Source: Proteocatella sp049670425 (lineage in GTDB: Bacteria; Bacillota; Clostridia; Peptostreptococcales; Filifactoraceae). From it: a DNA stretch of 23,947 bases. The notes beneath the pieces were generated by a model. That model had not been told where the DNA came from and made no database searches. It saw only the letters and a list, made by a program, of their open reading frames with translations. Positions 7,897 through 14,933 of this stretch are shown here, one piece after another. The position numbers and the translations under genes are program-made. The first letter of the stretch is position 1. Every line of letters begins with the position of its first letter. Location: the NCBI GenBank assembly GCA_049670425.1, contig JBATTG010000153.1, positions 1 to 23,947 on the forward strand. The letters are read 5' to 3'.

Positions 7897-9324
7897 TCAT
7901 ATAGACATATATAGTATTCCAGTGGAGGCATACAATTTGGTTTTTTTGATATCGTCCTGGAAATTTTTTCCTTCCTTTATAGTAAGGCTTACCTGTTCCA
8001 CGCTTGGTCCGCCAATTGTATTTCTTCTGGCCATGCAGTTATACACAGATATGGAGTCATAAATGTCCGCTTCAATCTTATCGCTGAAGTTTTTGAATTC
8101 TTCAATACTAAGTTCTTCAAGGGAAACTTGCTTTGTAAGGCAGTAAGCCACCAATTTGCCAACTACTTCATGGGCATCTCTGAAGGGAATATCCTTGCGC
8201 ACCAGGTAGTCCGCCAGGTCTGTGGCATTTGTAAAACCGCCTTTAGAGGCGCTAAGCATGGCATCTTTGTTGATTTTCATGGTGCTCAGCATGGGAGAGA
8301 GGACTATGAGACATTTTTTCCAGGTTTCAACCGTGTCAAACAGGCCTTCCTTGTCTTCTTGCATGTCTTTGTTGTAGGCAAGCGGCAGACCTTTCATGAC
8401 GGTAAGAATTCCCATAAGATTTCCATAGACTCTGCCGGTTTTACCGCGGATGAGTTCGGCTACATCGGGATTTTTTTTCTGGGGCATGATACTGCTGCCA
8501 GTACTGTAGGCGTCATCCAATTCTACAAATTTAAATTCCTGAGAAGCCCACAGAACTATCTCTTCGCAAAGACGGCTCAGGTGCATCATCGAAATTGATG
8601 CAGATGAAGTGAATTCAATTATAAAATCACGGTCACTGACGCCATCGAGCGAGTTGAGACACACGCTGTCAAATCCAAGCTCTCTGGCAACCTGATTTCG
8701 GTCAAGCGGGAAAGTAGTTCCGGCAAGTGCACCAGAGCCAAGGGGAAGTACATTGAGTCTTTCATTGCAGTCCTGCAGTCTGGTGTAATCACGCTTTAAC
8801 ATTTCACAATAAGCGAGCAGATGATGTGCAAATGAAATTGGCTGAGCTCGTTGAAGGTGGGTGTATCCCGGCATGACGGTTTCTTTATGGTCTTCACAGA
8901 CATTAAGCATGGCATCCAGGAGGCTTATTATCAATGATTTCAGAATTTCGACTTCATTTCTCAGATACATTCTTATATCCAGGGCAACCTGGTCGTTACG
9001 GCTACGGCCGGTATGAAGTTTTTTGCCGGCAGTGCCTATTTTTTTTGTAAGCAGAATTTCTACGTTCATATGAATATCTTCGGCACCTGGATCAAATTCG
9101 ATTTTTCCATCTTCTATTTCCTGCAGTATTTCCTCAAGGGCGCTTATTATCTGATCTGATTCAGACTTCAATATGATTTGGGTATCACCAAGCATTCTTG
9201 CGTGAGCTATGCTTCCTTTTATATCCCAGAAATAGAGCTTCTGGTCAAAGGATATTGAGGAATGAAAATCCTCCACAAGCTTGTCGGTGTCCTTGCTGAA
9301 ACGTCCGCTCCATAATTTTGACAT
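7897..9324 (-). CDS. argH: Argininosuccinate lyase
   Basis: Last step of arginine synthesis: argininosuccinate is split into arginine and fumarate in the cytoplasm. The protein is 475 residues, slightly longer than the usual ~460. It starts MSKLWSGRFSKDTDKLVE, the typical N-terminus of the family. It contains TGRSRNDQVALDIRMYLR, MPGYTHLQRAQPISFAHHLL, and the fumarase/aspartase superfamily signature GSSIMPQKKNPD (around residue 280) with the catalytic serine. The reading frame extends 15 codons further upstream, but 9324 is chosen because AGAAAGGA lies just before it and homologues begin MSKLW. Final gene of the arginine operon, 168 bp downstream of argG, with a long hairpin in between. Confidence 0.97.
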   Translation of the reverse strand: MSKLWSGRFSKDTDKLVEDFHSSISFDQKLYFWDIKGSIAHARMLGDTQIILKSESDQIISALEEILQEIEDGKIEFDPGAEDIHMNVEILLTKKIGTAGKKLHTGRSRNDQVALDIRMYLRNEVEILKSLIISLLDAMLNVCEDHKETVMPGYTHLQRAQPISFAHHLLAYCEMLKRDYTRLQDCNERLNVLPLGSGALAGTTFPLDRNQVARELGFDSVCLNSLDGVSDRDFIIEFTSSASISMMHLSRLCEEIVLWASQEFKFVELDDAYSTGSSIMPQKKNPDVAELIRGKTGRVYGNLMGILTVMKGLPLAYNKDMQEDKEGLFDTVETWKKCLIVLSPMLSTMKINKDAMLSASKGGFTNATDLADYLVRKDIPFRDAHEVVGKLVAYCLTKQVSLEELSIEEFKNFSDKIEADIYDSISVYNCMARRNTIGGPSVEQVSLTIKEGKNFQDDIKKTKLYASTGILYMSI

Positions 9325-9417
9325 CGTATTTTTCCTTTCTGATTGCAATGGTATACGATTTATAAGCAAAAATTCAAAGTTTTTTATAAAAATCGTAAGG
9401 TATCTTTAGTAAACGTA

Positions 9418-9454
9418 ACATATTCAGAGAAAGTTTGACTTTCTCTGAATATGT
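9418..9454 (-). repeat. 17-bp perfect hairpin in the argG-argH gap
   Basis: ACATATTCAGAGAAAGT (9418-9434) and its exact reverse complement (9438-9454) flank a 3-nt loop. There is no T run after it on either strand, so it is not a standard terminator. On the argG-argH message it may be an RNA-processing or stability element, or a partial attenuator that lowers argH expression. Confidence 0.7.
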
Positions 9455-9492
9455 CACTGGTTTATATGAGGGATATTCAGGTAAGGTTTGAT

Positions 9493-10704
9493 TTATTTAA
9501 AACTTCCTGGATTATTTTTTTTCATAAGTGCATTTACTTTTAGTGGAAGTCCGAAGAGATTTATGAAGCCTTCAGCATCCTTTTGATTGTAAACGTCATC
9601 TTCGCCAAAGGTTACAAATTCTTCATTGTAAAGAGAGTATGGAGACTTCGATCCGGCCGGTATGCAGTTGCCTTTGTAAAGCTTGAGTTTTACAAGGCCA
9701 GTAACATTTTGCTGCGTAGATTCAACAAATGAATCTAGAGCATCTTTAAGCGGTGTATACCAAAGTCCGTCATAAACCAGCTGGGCATATTTTATTCCAA
9801 TGATATTTTTGTATTCGGTAGTAGCTCTGTCAAGCGTAAGAGCTTCAAGTTCTTTGTGAGCATAATGAAGAAGTGTGCCACCAGGAGTCTCATATATTCC
9901 ACGTGATTTCATTCCTACAAGACGATTTTCAACCATATCTTGTATTCCTATGCCGTGTTTTGCACCTATCTCATTGGCTTTTTCAAGCAGGGCAAGCGGT
10001 GTAAGGATTTCGCCATTTATAGAAATTGGAGTTCCTTTGTGGAATTCGATTTCAACATACTCGGCCTCATCAGGTGCATTCTCAGGAGAATTACATACCA
10101 GTAATAAGTCAGCTGGAGGTTCATTCCATGGATCTTCCAAATCGGCACCTTCATGACTGAGATGGAAGACATTTCTGTCCATGCTGTAAGGACGGCTCTT
10201 GGTAACCGGGATTGGTATATTTCTTTTTTCGGCATAATCCACGGCATCTTCACGGGATTTTATATCCCATTCACGCCAAGGCGCTATGATTTTTATATCA
10301 GGGTTTAGCGCTTTTATGGTAAGTTCAAATCTAACCTGATCATTACCTTTTCCAGTTGCTCCATGGGCAATGTACTCTGCACCTTCTTTTTCTGCGATTT
10401 CAACGAGTTTCTTGCTTATAAGCGGTCTTGCGAAAGCCGTTCCCAAAAGAGATTTACCTTCATATATGCAGCCGGATTTTAAAACTGGGAACATAAATTC
10501 GGATACGAATTCTTCTTTAAGGTCTTCGATGTAGATTTTGCTTGCACCAGATTTTATAGCTTTTTCGTTTAAGGGAGCCAGTTCTTCTCCCTGGCCAAGG
10601 TCGGCACATACACAGATTACTTCACAGTCATAATTTTCCTTAAGCCATGGAATTATTATTGAGGTATCCAGTCCACCAGAATATGCTAATACTACTTTTT
10701 TCAT
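9493..10704 (-). CDS. argG: Argininosuccinate synthase
   Basis: Joins citrulline and aspartate using ATP to give argininosuccinate, the substrate of ArgH. The 403-residue protein starts MKKVVLAYSGGLDTSIII, carrying the PP-loop ATP-binding motif SGGLDTS (residues 9-15). It also has EYIAHGATGKGNDQVRFE, the other family hallmark, and PWREW at about residue 150. Length matches the family. The frame extends 12 codons upstream, but 10704 is preferred because it has AAAAGGAGAA just upstream and homologues begin at this methionine. It lies 181 bp downstream of the amino-acid-binding lipoprotein gene, in a gap that holds two inverted repeats. Confidence 0.98.
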   Translation of the reverse strand: MKKVVLAYSGGLDTSIIIPWLKENYDCEVICVCADLGQGEELAPLNEKAIKSGASKIYIEDLKEEFVSEFMFPVLKSGCIYEGKSLLGTAFARPLISKKLVEIAEKEGAEYIAHGATGKGNDQVRFELTIKALNPDIKIIAPWREWDIKSREDAVDYAEKRNIPIPVTKSRPYSMDRNVFHLSHEGADLEDPWNEPPADLLLVCNSPENAPDEAEYVEIEFHKGTPISINGEILTPLALLEKANEIGAKHGIGIQDMVENRLVGMKSRGIYETPGGTLLHYAHKELEALTLDRATTEYKNIIGIKYAQLVYDGLWYTPLKDALDSFVESTQQNVTGLVKLKLYKGNCIPAGSKSPYSLYNEEFVTFGEDDVYNQKDAEGFINLFGLPLKVNALMKKNNPGSFK

Positions 10705-10762
10705 TTTATTTTCTCCTTTTTTATGCTTCAAAATTAACATTTGTTTTATATTTATCCAAGAC

Positions 10763-10808
10763 CTGCAATTTTTATTCTTGAGCTTGTGGGCTTTGATAAA
10801 AATTGCAG
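10763..10808 (-). promoter_or_regulatory. Inverted repeat before argG, ARG-box-like
   Basis: CTGCAATTTTTAT (10763-10775) and ATAAAAATTGCAG (10796-10808) form a perfect 13-bp stem with a 20-nt loop. The minus-strand reading of 10766-10779 (AGAATAAAAATTGC) agrees at 11 of 14 positions with the ArgR consensus TGAATWWWWATTCA. It could be an operator for an ArgR/AhrC regulator or an mRNA hairpin. Confidence 0.4.
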
Positions 10809-10841
10809 TATCTCTGGATTACAAGACTATTATTGATAAAA

Positions 10842-10870
10842 CCTTGAAATTGTTTTCAATTTAATTGAGG
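10842..10870 (-). terminator. Weak terminator-like hairpin after the binding-protein gene
   Basis: AAATTG and CAATTT pair around a 4-nt loop, with CCT/AGG at the base. On the minus strand the stem is followed by TTTTATC. It is AT-rich and weak, and would at most allow partial termination between the binding-protein gene and argG. Confidence 0.3.
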
Positions 10871-10885
10871 TTTGGTTTGTATGGT

Positions 10886-11698
10886 TTAATTCTGAAGCTG
10901 GTCAGCAAGCATTGTAGCTTCAGAAACGAACTGGTCGATTTTTCCTTCTGACATAAGCTTGTCTATGGTCTGGTTAACAGCGTCAATAAGTTCAGTCTCA
11001 CCTTTTGCTGCAACTATAGCGCTTCCGCTGTCTGTATTTTCAAATTCTACAGTCTCAGGAACCATCAAATCAGGGTTCTGGTTTGCGTATGATGTTGCTA
11101 CGGGTAATTCAAGCATAACGGCATCTATCTTGTTTGATTTAAGTTCAAGTACCAAGTCTGCCGCTTTTGCAAGTGATTTTACAGTAGCACCCTCTATGGC
11201 CATAGCCATTTGTTCTTGAGTAGTTCCTATCTGAACCCCTATTGTTTTGCCAGCAAGGTCAGCTATTGTAGTTATTTGATTCTCACTGTCTTTAGAGATG
11301 ATTATGGCCTGTTTAGCCTGATAGTATACTTTGCTGAAATCTGAAGATTCTTTACGTTCATCGGTAGGGGTTATGCCAGCTACTCCAAGATCAATCATTC
11401 CAGTATTTACACCAGCAAGTACTGCGTCAAAAGTCATATCCTTTATTTCGAGTTCAACGCCAAGGTCTTCGGCGATTGCTTTGGCAATTTCAATATCAAA
11501 ACCGACTATTGTATCTACGCCGTCGACCATGATATGGAATTCGTAGGGAGGATATGCAGCAGATGTGCCTATTACCAGTTTGCCGGATTCTTTGATGGCA
11601 TCGAGCTTAGTTGTTGAGGAAACTTCCTTCGGGGAGCATCCCGCGAACATGGATACTAAAAGTATACCCATTAATATAGTTGCGATTGTTTTTTTCAT
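10886..11698 (-). CDS. Amino-acid ABC transporter substrate-binding lipoprotein, probably arginine
   Basis: A 270-residue extracellular solute-binding protein of family 3. It has a lipobox SMFAGC (C21), a short linker, then LVIGTSAAYPPYEFH, GFDIEIAKAIAEDLGVE, and MTFDAVLAGVNTGMIDLGVAGITPTDERK with the arginine residue that usually binds the ligand carboxylate. The C-terminal lobe contains LELKSNKIDAVMLELPVA. Such proteins deliver polar amino acids to an ABC permease. Arginine is the likely ligand because the gene sits between argF and argG under the same leader. No permease or ATPase gene is adjacent, so it must work with a transporter encoded elsewhere. The start is set by AAAAGGAGAA. Ligand identity is inference from context. 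Confidence 0.9.
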   Translation of the reverse strand: MKKTIATILMGILLVSMFAGCSPKEVSSTTKLDAIKESGKLVIGTSAAYPPYEFHIMVDGVDTIVGFDIEIAKAIAEDLGVELEIKDMTFDAVLAGVNTGMIDLGVAGITPTDERKESSDFSKVYYQAKQAIIISKDSENQITTIADLAGKTIGVQIGTTQEQMAMAIEGATVKSLAKAADLVLELKSNKIDAVMLELPVATSYANQNPDLMVPETVEFENTDSGSAIVAAKGETELIDAVNQTIDKLMSEGKIDQFVSEATMLADQLQN

Positions 11699-11743
11699 TT
11701 TTTTTTCTCCTTTTAGTTATAATTATTATTTTTGATTTCAAAT

Positions 11744-12688
11744 TTACATTATTGTTGCCATTATGGCTTTGTGAGCATGGAGTCTGTTTTCAGCTTCGTC
11801 AAATACTACTGACTGAGCGCCTTCGATTACCTCATCTGTTATTTCCTGACCTCTGTATGCTGGAAGGCAGTGCATTACAATTGCTCTTTTGTCAGCAAGC
11901 TCAAGAATTTTGCTGTTTATCTGGTAGTCAGCAAAGGCTTTTTTTCGTATGGCTTTTTCTTCCTCTTGCCCCATGCTGGCCCAGGTGTCTGTATAGATAA
12001 TGTCGGCTCCAGATGTTGCGGCCTTGACATCGTTGGAAATGAATAGGTTACCGCCACTTTGCTTTGCATATGCTGCGGCCAGGGTGACAATCTCACTGTT
12101 TGGTTCGTAGCCAATGGGGGTTGCTATACTAATATCCATACCCATTTTTGCACATCCAACCATAAGTGAATTTGTCATATTGTTACCATCACCTATATAT
12201 GTGAACTTAAGTCCCTTGAAGTTTCCTTTGTGCTCTTTTATAGTTATAAGATCTGCCAGAACCTGAGTCGGATGATAATCGTCCGTAAGTCCGTTTATTA
12301 CTGGTACATCAGAATACTTAGCCAGTTTTTCAACTTCCTGGTGGCTGAAGGTTCTAATCAAAATTCCATCTAAATAGCTAGAAAGGACTCTTGCTGTATC
12401 TTCGATTGTTTCGCCTCGTCCTATCTGTAAATCATTGGAGTTCAGGAAGAGGGCCTGACCTCCAAGCTGGTACATCCCCACTTCAAATGAAACTCTTGTT
12501 CTTGTAGAAGCTTTTTGAAATATCATCCCAAGCGTTTTGCCCTGAAGTATCGGGGTAGCCTCTTTGTTTTTCAGCTTAGTTTTTAAAAGTATTCCCAAGT
12601 CTACCAGCGATAGAATTTCTCCAGCGCTGAAATCTTTAAGTGTTAAAAAATCCTTACCTTTTAAATTTTCAAGTCCTATTATGCTCAT
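11744..12688 (-). CDS. argF: Ornithine carbamoyltransferase
   Basis: Condenses ornithine and carbamoyl phosphate to citrulline in the cytoplasm, feeding ArgG. The 314-residue protein has the carbamoyl-phosphate motif STRTR (61-65), the family block DDYHPTQVLADL, the ornithine-binding DTWASMGQE and HCLPAYRG near the C-terminus. All catalytic blocks are intact and the length is typical. The HCLP/SMG combination separates it from aspartate carbamoyltransferase. An anabolic rather than catabolic (arcB) role is inferred from its operon with argG and argH and from the leader. It is the first structural gene of the operon, preceded by AAGGAG and by a T-box with terminator. Confidence 0.96.
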   Translation of the reverse strand: MSIIGLENLKGKDFLTLKDFSAGEILSLVDLGILLKTKLKNKEATPILQGKTLGMIFQKASTRTRVSFEVGMYQLGGQALFLNSNDLQIGRGETIEDTARVLSSYLDGILIRTFSHQEVEKLAKYSDVPVINGLTDDYHPTQVLADLITIKEHKGNFKGLKFTYIGDGNNMTNSLMVGCAKMGMDISIATPIGYEPNSEIVTLAAAYAKQSGGNLFISNDVKAATSGADIIYTDTWASMGQEEEKAIRKKAFADYQINSKILELADKRAIVMHCLPAYRGQEITDEVIEGAQSVVFDEAENRLHAHKAIMATIM

Positions 12689-12718
12689 TTTATTCTCCTT
12701 ATTTGATTTTTAGGTAAC

Positions 12719-12747
12719 AAAAAAGTCGTCTCTATCAAGAGACGACT
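12719..12747 (-). terminator. Terminator of the arginine T-box leader
   Basis: AGTCGTCTC and GAGACGACT form a perfect 9-bp stem around a 6-nt loop, followed on the minus strand by six T. It lies about 30 nt before argF, so read-through decides expression of the whole operon. Confidence 0.93.
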
Positions 12748-12966
12748 ATCATTTATATTATGAAGTTCGTTATACCACTCTAGGGCACACGGGTTGTGTA
12801 TATGAAAATAACGCTTTTCTGGCGTATTAAGATACTGAGCCATATCAATAGATAGATTTAGCTGTTGTCAAAATAATCTCGGCAACCCTGTTCACCTTAT
12901 CTATTAATACTGATCTTCCACCAACATCAGCTCGCTGAATTAATCAATAAGGCTACTCTTTGCTTC
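12719..12966 (-). ncRNA. T-box riboswitch controlling the arginine operon
   Basis: T-box leaders bind a specific tRNA and permit read-through of a terminator when that tRNA is uncharged. On the minus strand Stem I begins near 12963 with GCAA, then the S-turn strand AGAGTA (12959-12954). The apical part CAGCGAG-CTGATGTTGGTGGAAGATCAG (given in two pieces: AG-bulge strand, then distal loop with GGTGGAAG) matches the T-box consensus closely. The return strand reads ATAAGGTGAACAGGGTTGC. The S-turn partner is GAA, and the specifier would be AGG (Arg) if read after GAAC, or CAG (Gln) if read after GAA. Arginine is favoured by the operon. The T-box sequence at 12781-12768, AGAGTGGTATAACG, agrees at 10 of 14 positions with AGGGTGGNACCGCG and keeps TGGT. 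CGTTAT (12813-12808) can pair with ATAACG (12773-12768) as antiterminator. A terminator follows. Confidence 0.9.
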
Positions 12967-13034
12967 ATAGAATTTATTTTTAAATTTTTGTAGTTTGTCC
13001 TTGTCCTTGTCCTTGCAATTATGAAGTGCCTCAT
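12927..13034 (-). CDS. Arginine-rich leader peptide of the arginine operon
   Basis: A 35-codon reading frame with an excellent translation start: AAGGAGG (13048-13042), 7 nt, ATG. It begins MRHFIIARTRTRTNYKN and ends VALLINSAS. Arginine is encoded at codons 2, 8, 10 and 12, all AGG, and at codon 26 (AGA). The ART-RT-RT run comes from three tandem AGGACA hexamers. The frame enters the 5' strand of T-box Stem I and its stop codon lies at the base of the apical stem. Such Arg-codon clustering directly before arginine genes is the hallmark of ribosome-mediated attenuation. The peptide itself probably has no other function. An upstream extension to 13160 exists in frame but would start before the promoter. 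Confidence 0.75.
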   Translation of the reverse strand: MRHFIIARTRTRTNYKNLKINSMKQRVALLINSAS

Positions 13035-13088
13035 AGTTAATCCTCCTTCGTTTAAATTTGTTTTTTTATAAGTTGTATCGTTTTTCAT

Positions 13089-13117
13089 ATTATAGAGTCT
13101 ATAAATCTTATTGTCAA
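13089..13117 (-). promoter_or_regulatory. Consensus sigma-A promoter of the arginine operon
   Basis: On the minus strand, a perfect TTGACA (13117-13112), a 17-nt spacer and a perfect TATAAT (13094-13089). Transcription should begin near 13082, giving a leader of about 390 nt before argF. Such a strong promoter fits control by attenuation rather than by activation. Confidence 0.92.
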
Positions 13118-13320
13118 CTATTATTTTTAATTTTTTTTGTTTATTTGCCCCCAAATACATATTTATCTAATAAACAAGCTAAGATTTATATTGTTCTTAT
13201 GCCTGTTTGAACAAATTTAAAAAATATCACCATGTTTTAAATGTTTTTTAAAAAAAACAGGAAAGTTATGAAGCAAAAAACTGAATTTTAAAAATAAAAT
13301 AAACAATACCTGTTGAATTA

Positions 13321-13473
13321 GAATTTATAAAAACGGCCTGAAAACGCTTGCAGAGTCGAGCTTAATAGAAAATTGTCAAATATACAGTTGGAAATTTCAA
13401 AATTCAGAATTATTTAATAAAACAAAAACTAAAGTTAAATAATAGGAATTTATAAAACATAAAAAAAACGCTT
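13321..13473 (+). repeat. Duplicated upstream module GAATTTATAAAA ... AACGCTT
   Basis: GAATTTATAAAA occurs at 13321-13332 and again at 13446-13457. In both copies AAAACGCTT follows at nearly the same distance (13341-13349 and 13465-13473). The 125-bp offset suggests a duplicated regulatory segment or two binding sites for one factor. Confidence 0.55.
13339..13352 (+). promoter_or_regulatory. Candidate catabolite-responsive element (cre)
   Basis: TGAAAACGCTTGCA matches the cre consensus TGWNANCGNTNWCA at every fixed position but one (G for W at position 12). It lies about 175 bp before the symporter start. A weaker copy, AAAAAACGCTTACG (13463-13476), is nearer the gene. Control by CcpA is inferred from the motif only. 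Confidence 0.5.
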
Positions 13474-13526
13474 ACGTAGTATTATCAAGTTAGAAAAAAA
13501 ATACATAACACAGGAGGAATTATTTT

Positions 13527-14912
13527 ATGGAAGCATTTTTAGGTTTAGTATCAGCAATATCAAACTGGTTGTGGGGAATCCCGCTACTTGTACTGCTTGG
13601 TGGTGGAGGGTTGTTCCTTACTATCTATTTAGGATTTTTTCAATTCAAGTATTTACCTTTTATCGTTAAGGAAACTTTTGGAAAGATGTTTTCTAAGCCA
13701 GAAGGAGAAGGTACAGTATCTCCATTTCAGGCGGCAACAGCTGCACTGGCATCTACCGTTGGAGCATCAAATATAGTAGGAGTACCAGTTGCAATCGCAT
13801 TTGGTGGTCCGGGTGCTATATTCTGGATGTGGGTATTTGCTCTTATTGGTTCAGCATCAAAATTTTCAGAAATACTTTTGGGAATCAAGTACAGAGAAAA
13901 GAATGAAGAGGGCGAGTTTGTAGGAGGCCCTATGTACTATCTGGCAAAAGGCTTAAAGAGCAAGTTCCTTGGAGCATTCTTCGCATTCTTCCTTATGATA
14001 GAAATTGTTCCATCTATCGCAACTCAGTCGGTATCTTTCATACAGACGGCTGGAACTATAGGAATTCCAAAGATGGTATCCGCAATATTTATGACAGTTA
14101 TAGTACTTACAGTAGTATATGGCGGAATCAAGCGAATCACAAAAGTTACAGAAAAAATGGTTCCTTTAATGGCGCTTCTTTACCTTGCTGGAGCATTGGT
14201 AATAATAGCTGTGAATATAACTGAGTTACCTAGAGTAATAGCACTTATATTTACATCGGCTTTCACTCCACTTTCAGCAGCAGGAGGATTTGCAGGATCT
14301 ACGATTGCAGGAGCGCTTAGATGGGGTTCTGCAAGAGGAACTTACTCAAATGAGGCTGGTATGGGAACTGCACCTATGGCACATTGTGCAGCGGTAACTG
14401 ACCATCCGGCAAGACAGGCTTGCTGGGGAATTTTCGAGATAATTGTAGACACTATGCTAATTTGTACAACTACTGCTTTTGTAGTACTTACTACAGGCCT
14501 TTGGGAGACTGTTCCGGCATCTGAAGCAGCTTCTATACCAGCACTTGCATTCCAGTCAGTTTTTGGCAAGGCACTTGGTGGAGGTATGGTAACTTTCTTT
14601 ATAATGATGTTCGTACTTTCAACCATCATAGTTCTTGTGTTCTACGGAGAAAAACAGGCAGAATTCCTGTTTGGAATTAAGGTTGCAAAAGTCATGAAAT
14701 TAGTAAATGTTGCTGCTATAATATTTGGAGCAATCGGTGGTATAGAGTTCCTTTACCAGTTCCTTGATCTTCTTCTAGCTTTGGTAATAATACCTAATAT
14801 GATAGGCCTGATAGTACTGAGAAAAGAGATAAAGGCATCAATTGATGAGTTCTTTGGAAATCCCAAATATAACCCGGGAGCAAAAAAACAACTTGAAAAA
14901 AAGGCGCAATAA
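13527..14912 (+). CDS. Sodium:alanine/glycine symporter (AGCS family)
   Basis: A 461-residue membrane transporter that couples Na+ entry to uptake of alanine, glycine or a related small amino acid. Around ten hydrophobic segments are visible. Family sequences include FLTIYLGFFQFKYLPFI in the first helix region, AATAALASTVGASNIVGV, KYREKNEEGEFVGGPMYYL and the AGCS block GSARGTYSNEAGMGTAPMAH (~270-290), which carries conserved residues of the transport path. The start follows CAGGAGGA. It precedes a RocB-like hydrolase on the same strand by 99 bp, with a hairpin between them, so the two may share a transcript and a substrate route. Alanine is the family default. The true substrate is not certain. 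Confidence 0.93.
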   Translation: MEAFLGLVSAISNWLWGIPLLVLLGGGGLFLTIYLGFFQFKYLPFIVKETFGKMFSKPEGEGTVSPFQAATAALASTVGASNIVGVPVAIAFGGPGAIFWMWVFALIGSASKFSEILLGIKYREKNEEGEFVGGPMYYLAKGLKSKFLGAFFAFFLMIEIVPSIATQSVSFIQTAGTIGIPKMVSAIFMTVIVLTVVYGGIKRITKVTEKMVPLMALLYLAGALVIIAVNITELPRVIALIFTSAFTPLSAAGGFAGSTIAGALRWGSARGTYSNEAGMGTAPMAHCAAVTDHPARQACWGIFEIIVDTMLICTTTAFVVLTTGLWETVPASEAASIPALAFQSVFGKALGGGMVTFFIMMFVLSTIIVLVFYGEKQAEFLFGIKVAKVMKLVNVAAIIFGAIGGIEFLYQFLDLLLALVIIPNMIGLIVLRKEIKASIDEFFGNPKYNPGAKKQLEKKAQ

Positions 14913-14933
14913 ATAAAAGTTAACTAATTTAGG

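Larger units (their letters stand above)
13161..13526. other. 366-bp AT-rich intergenic region between divergent operons
   Basis: No coding sequence is seen. The region contains two copies of a module (GAATTTATAAAA followed about 23 nt later by the C of AACGCTT), described separately, and long A/T stretches. I do not find a convincing -35/-10 pair for the downstream symporter gene, although TATTAT occurs at about 13480. Confidence 0.6.

Noticed and set aside
8128..8598. 156-codon plus-strand ORF
   Set aside because: It is antisense to argH; its composition follows the argH codon pattern.
9325..9369. N-terminal 15-codon extension of argH
   Set aside because: It has no good ribosome-binding site, and family members begin at MSKLW, which has AGAAAGGA upstream.
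10705..10740. N-terminal 12-codon extension of argG
   Set aside because: It would include the AAAAGGAGAA site that serves the conserved MKKVVLAYSGG start.
11680..12000. 106-codon plus-strand ORF
   Set aside because: It spans the ribosome-binding site of the binding-protein gene and the end of argF in antisense; low-complexity Leu/Phe sequence.
12719..12966. Lysine riboswitch or other metabolite riboswitch before argF
   Set aside because: The AG bulge, GGTGGAAG distal loop, S-turn strands and TGGT-containing motif fit a T-box, and no lysine-riboswitch core was seen.
12996..13013. Three AGGACA units as a CRISPR or mobile-element repeat
   Set aside because: The units are six bases long, directly abutting and in frame with the leader peptide; there are no spacers or flanking genes of such systems.
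13035..13160. Longer version of the leader ORF starting at 13160
   Set aside because: The upstream part includes the promoter hexamers and lies before the expected transcript start; the ATG at 13034 has the ribosome-binding site.
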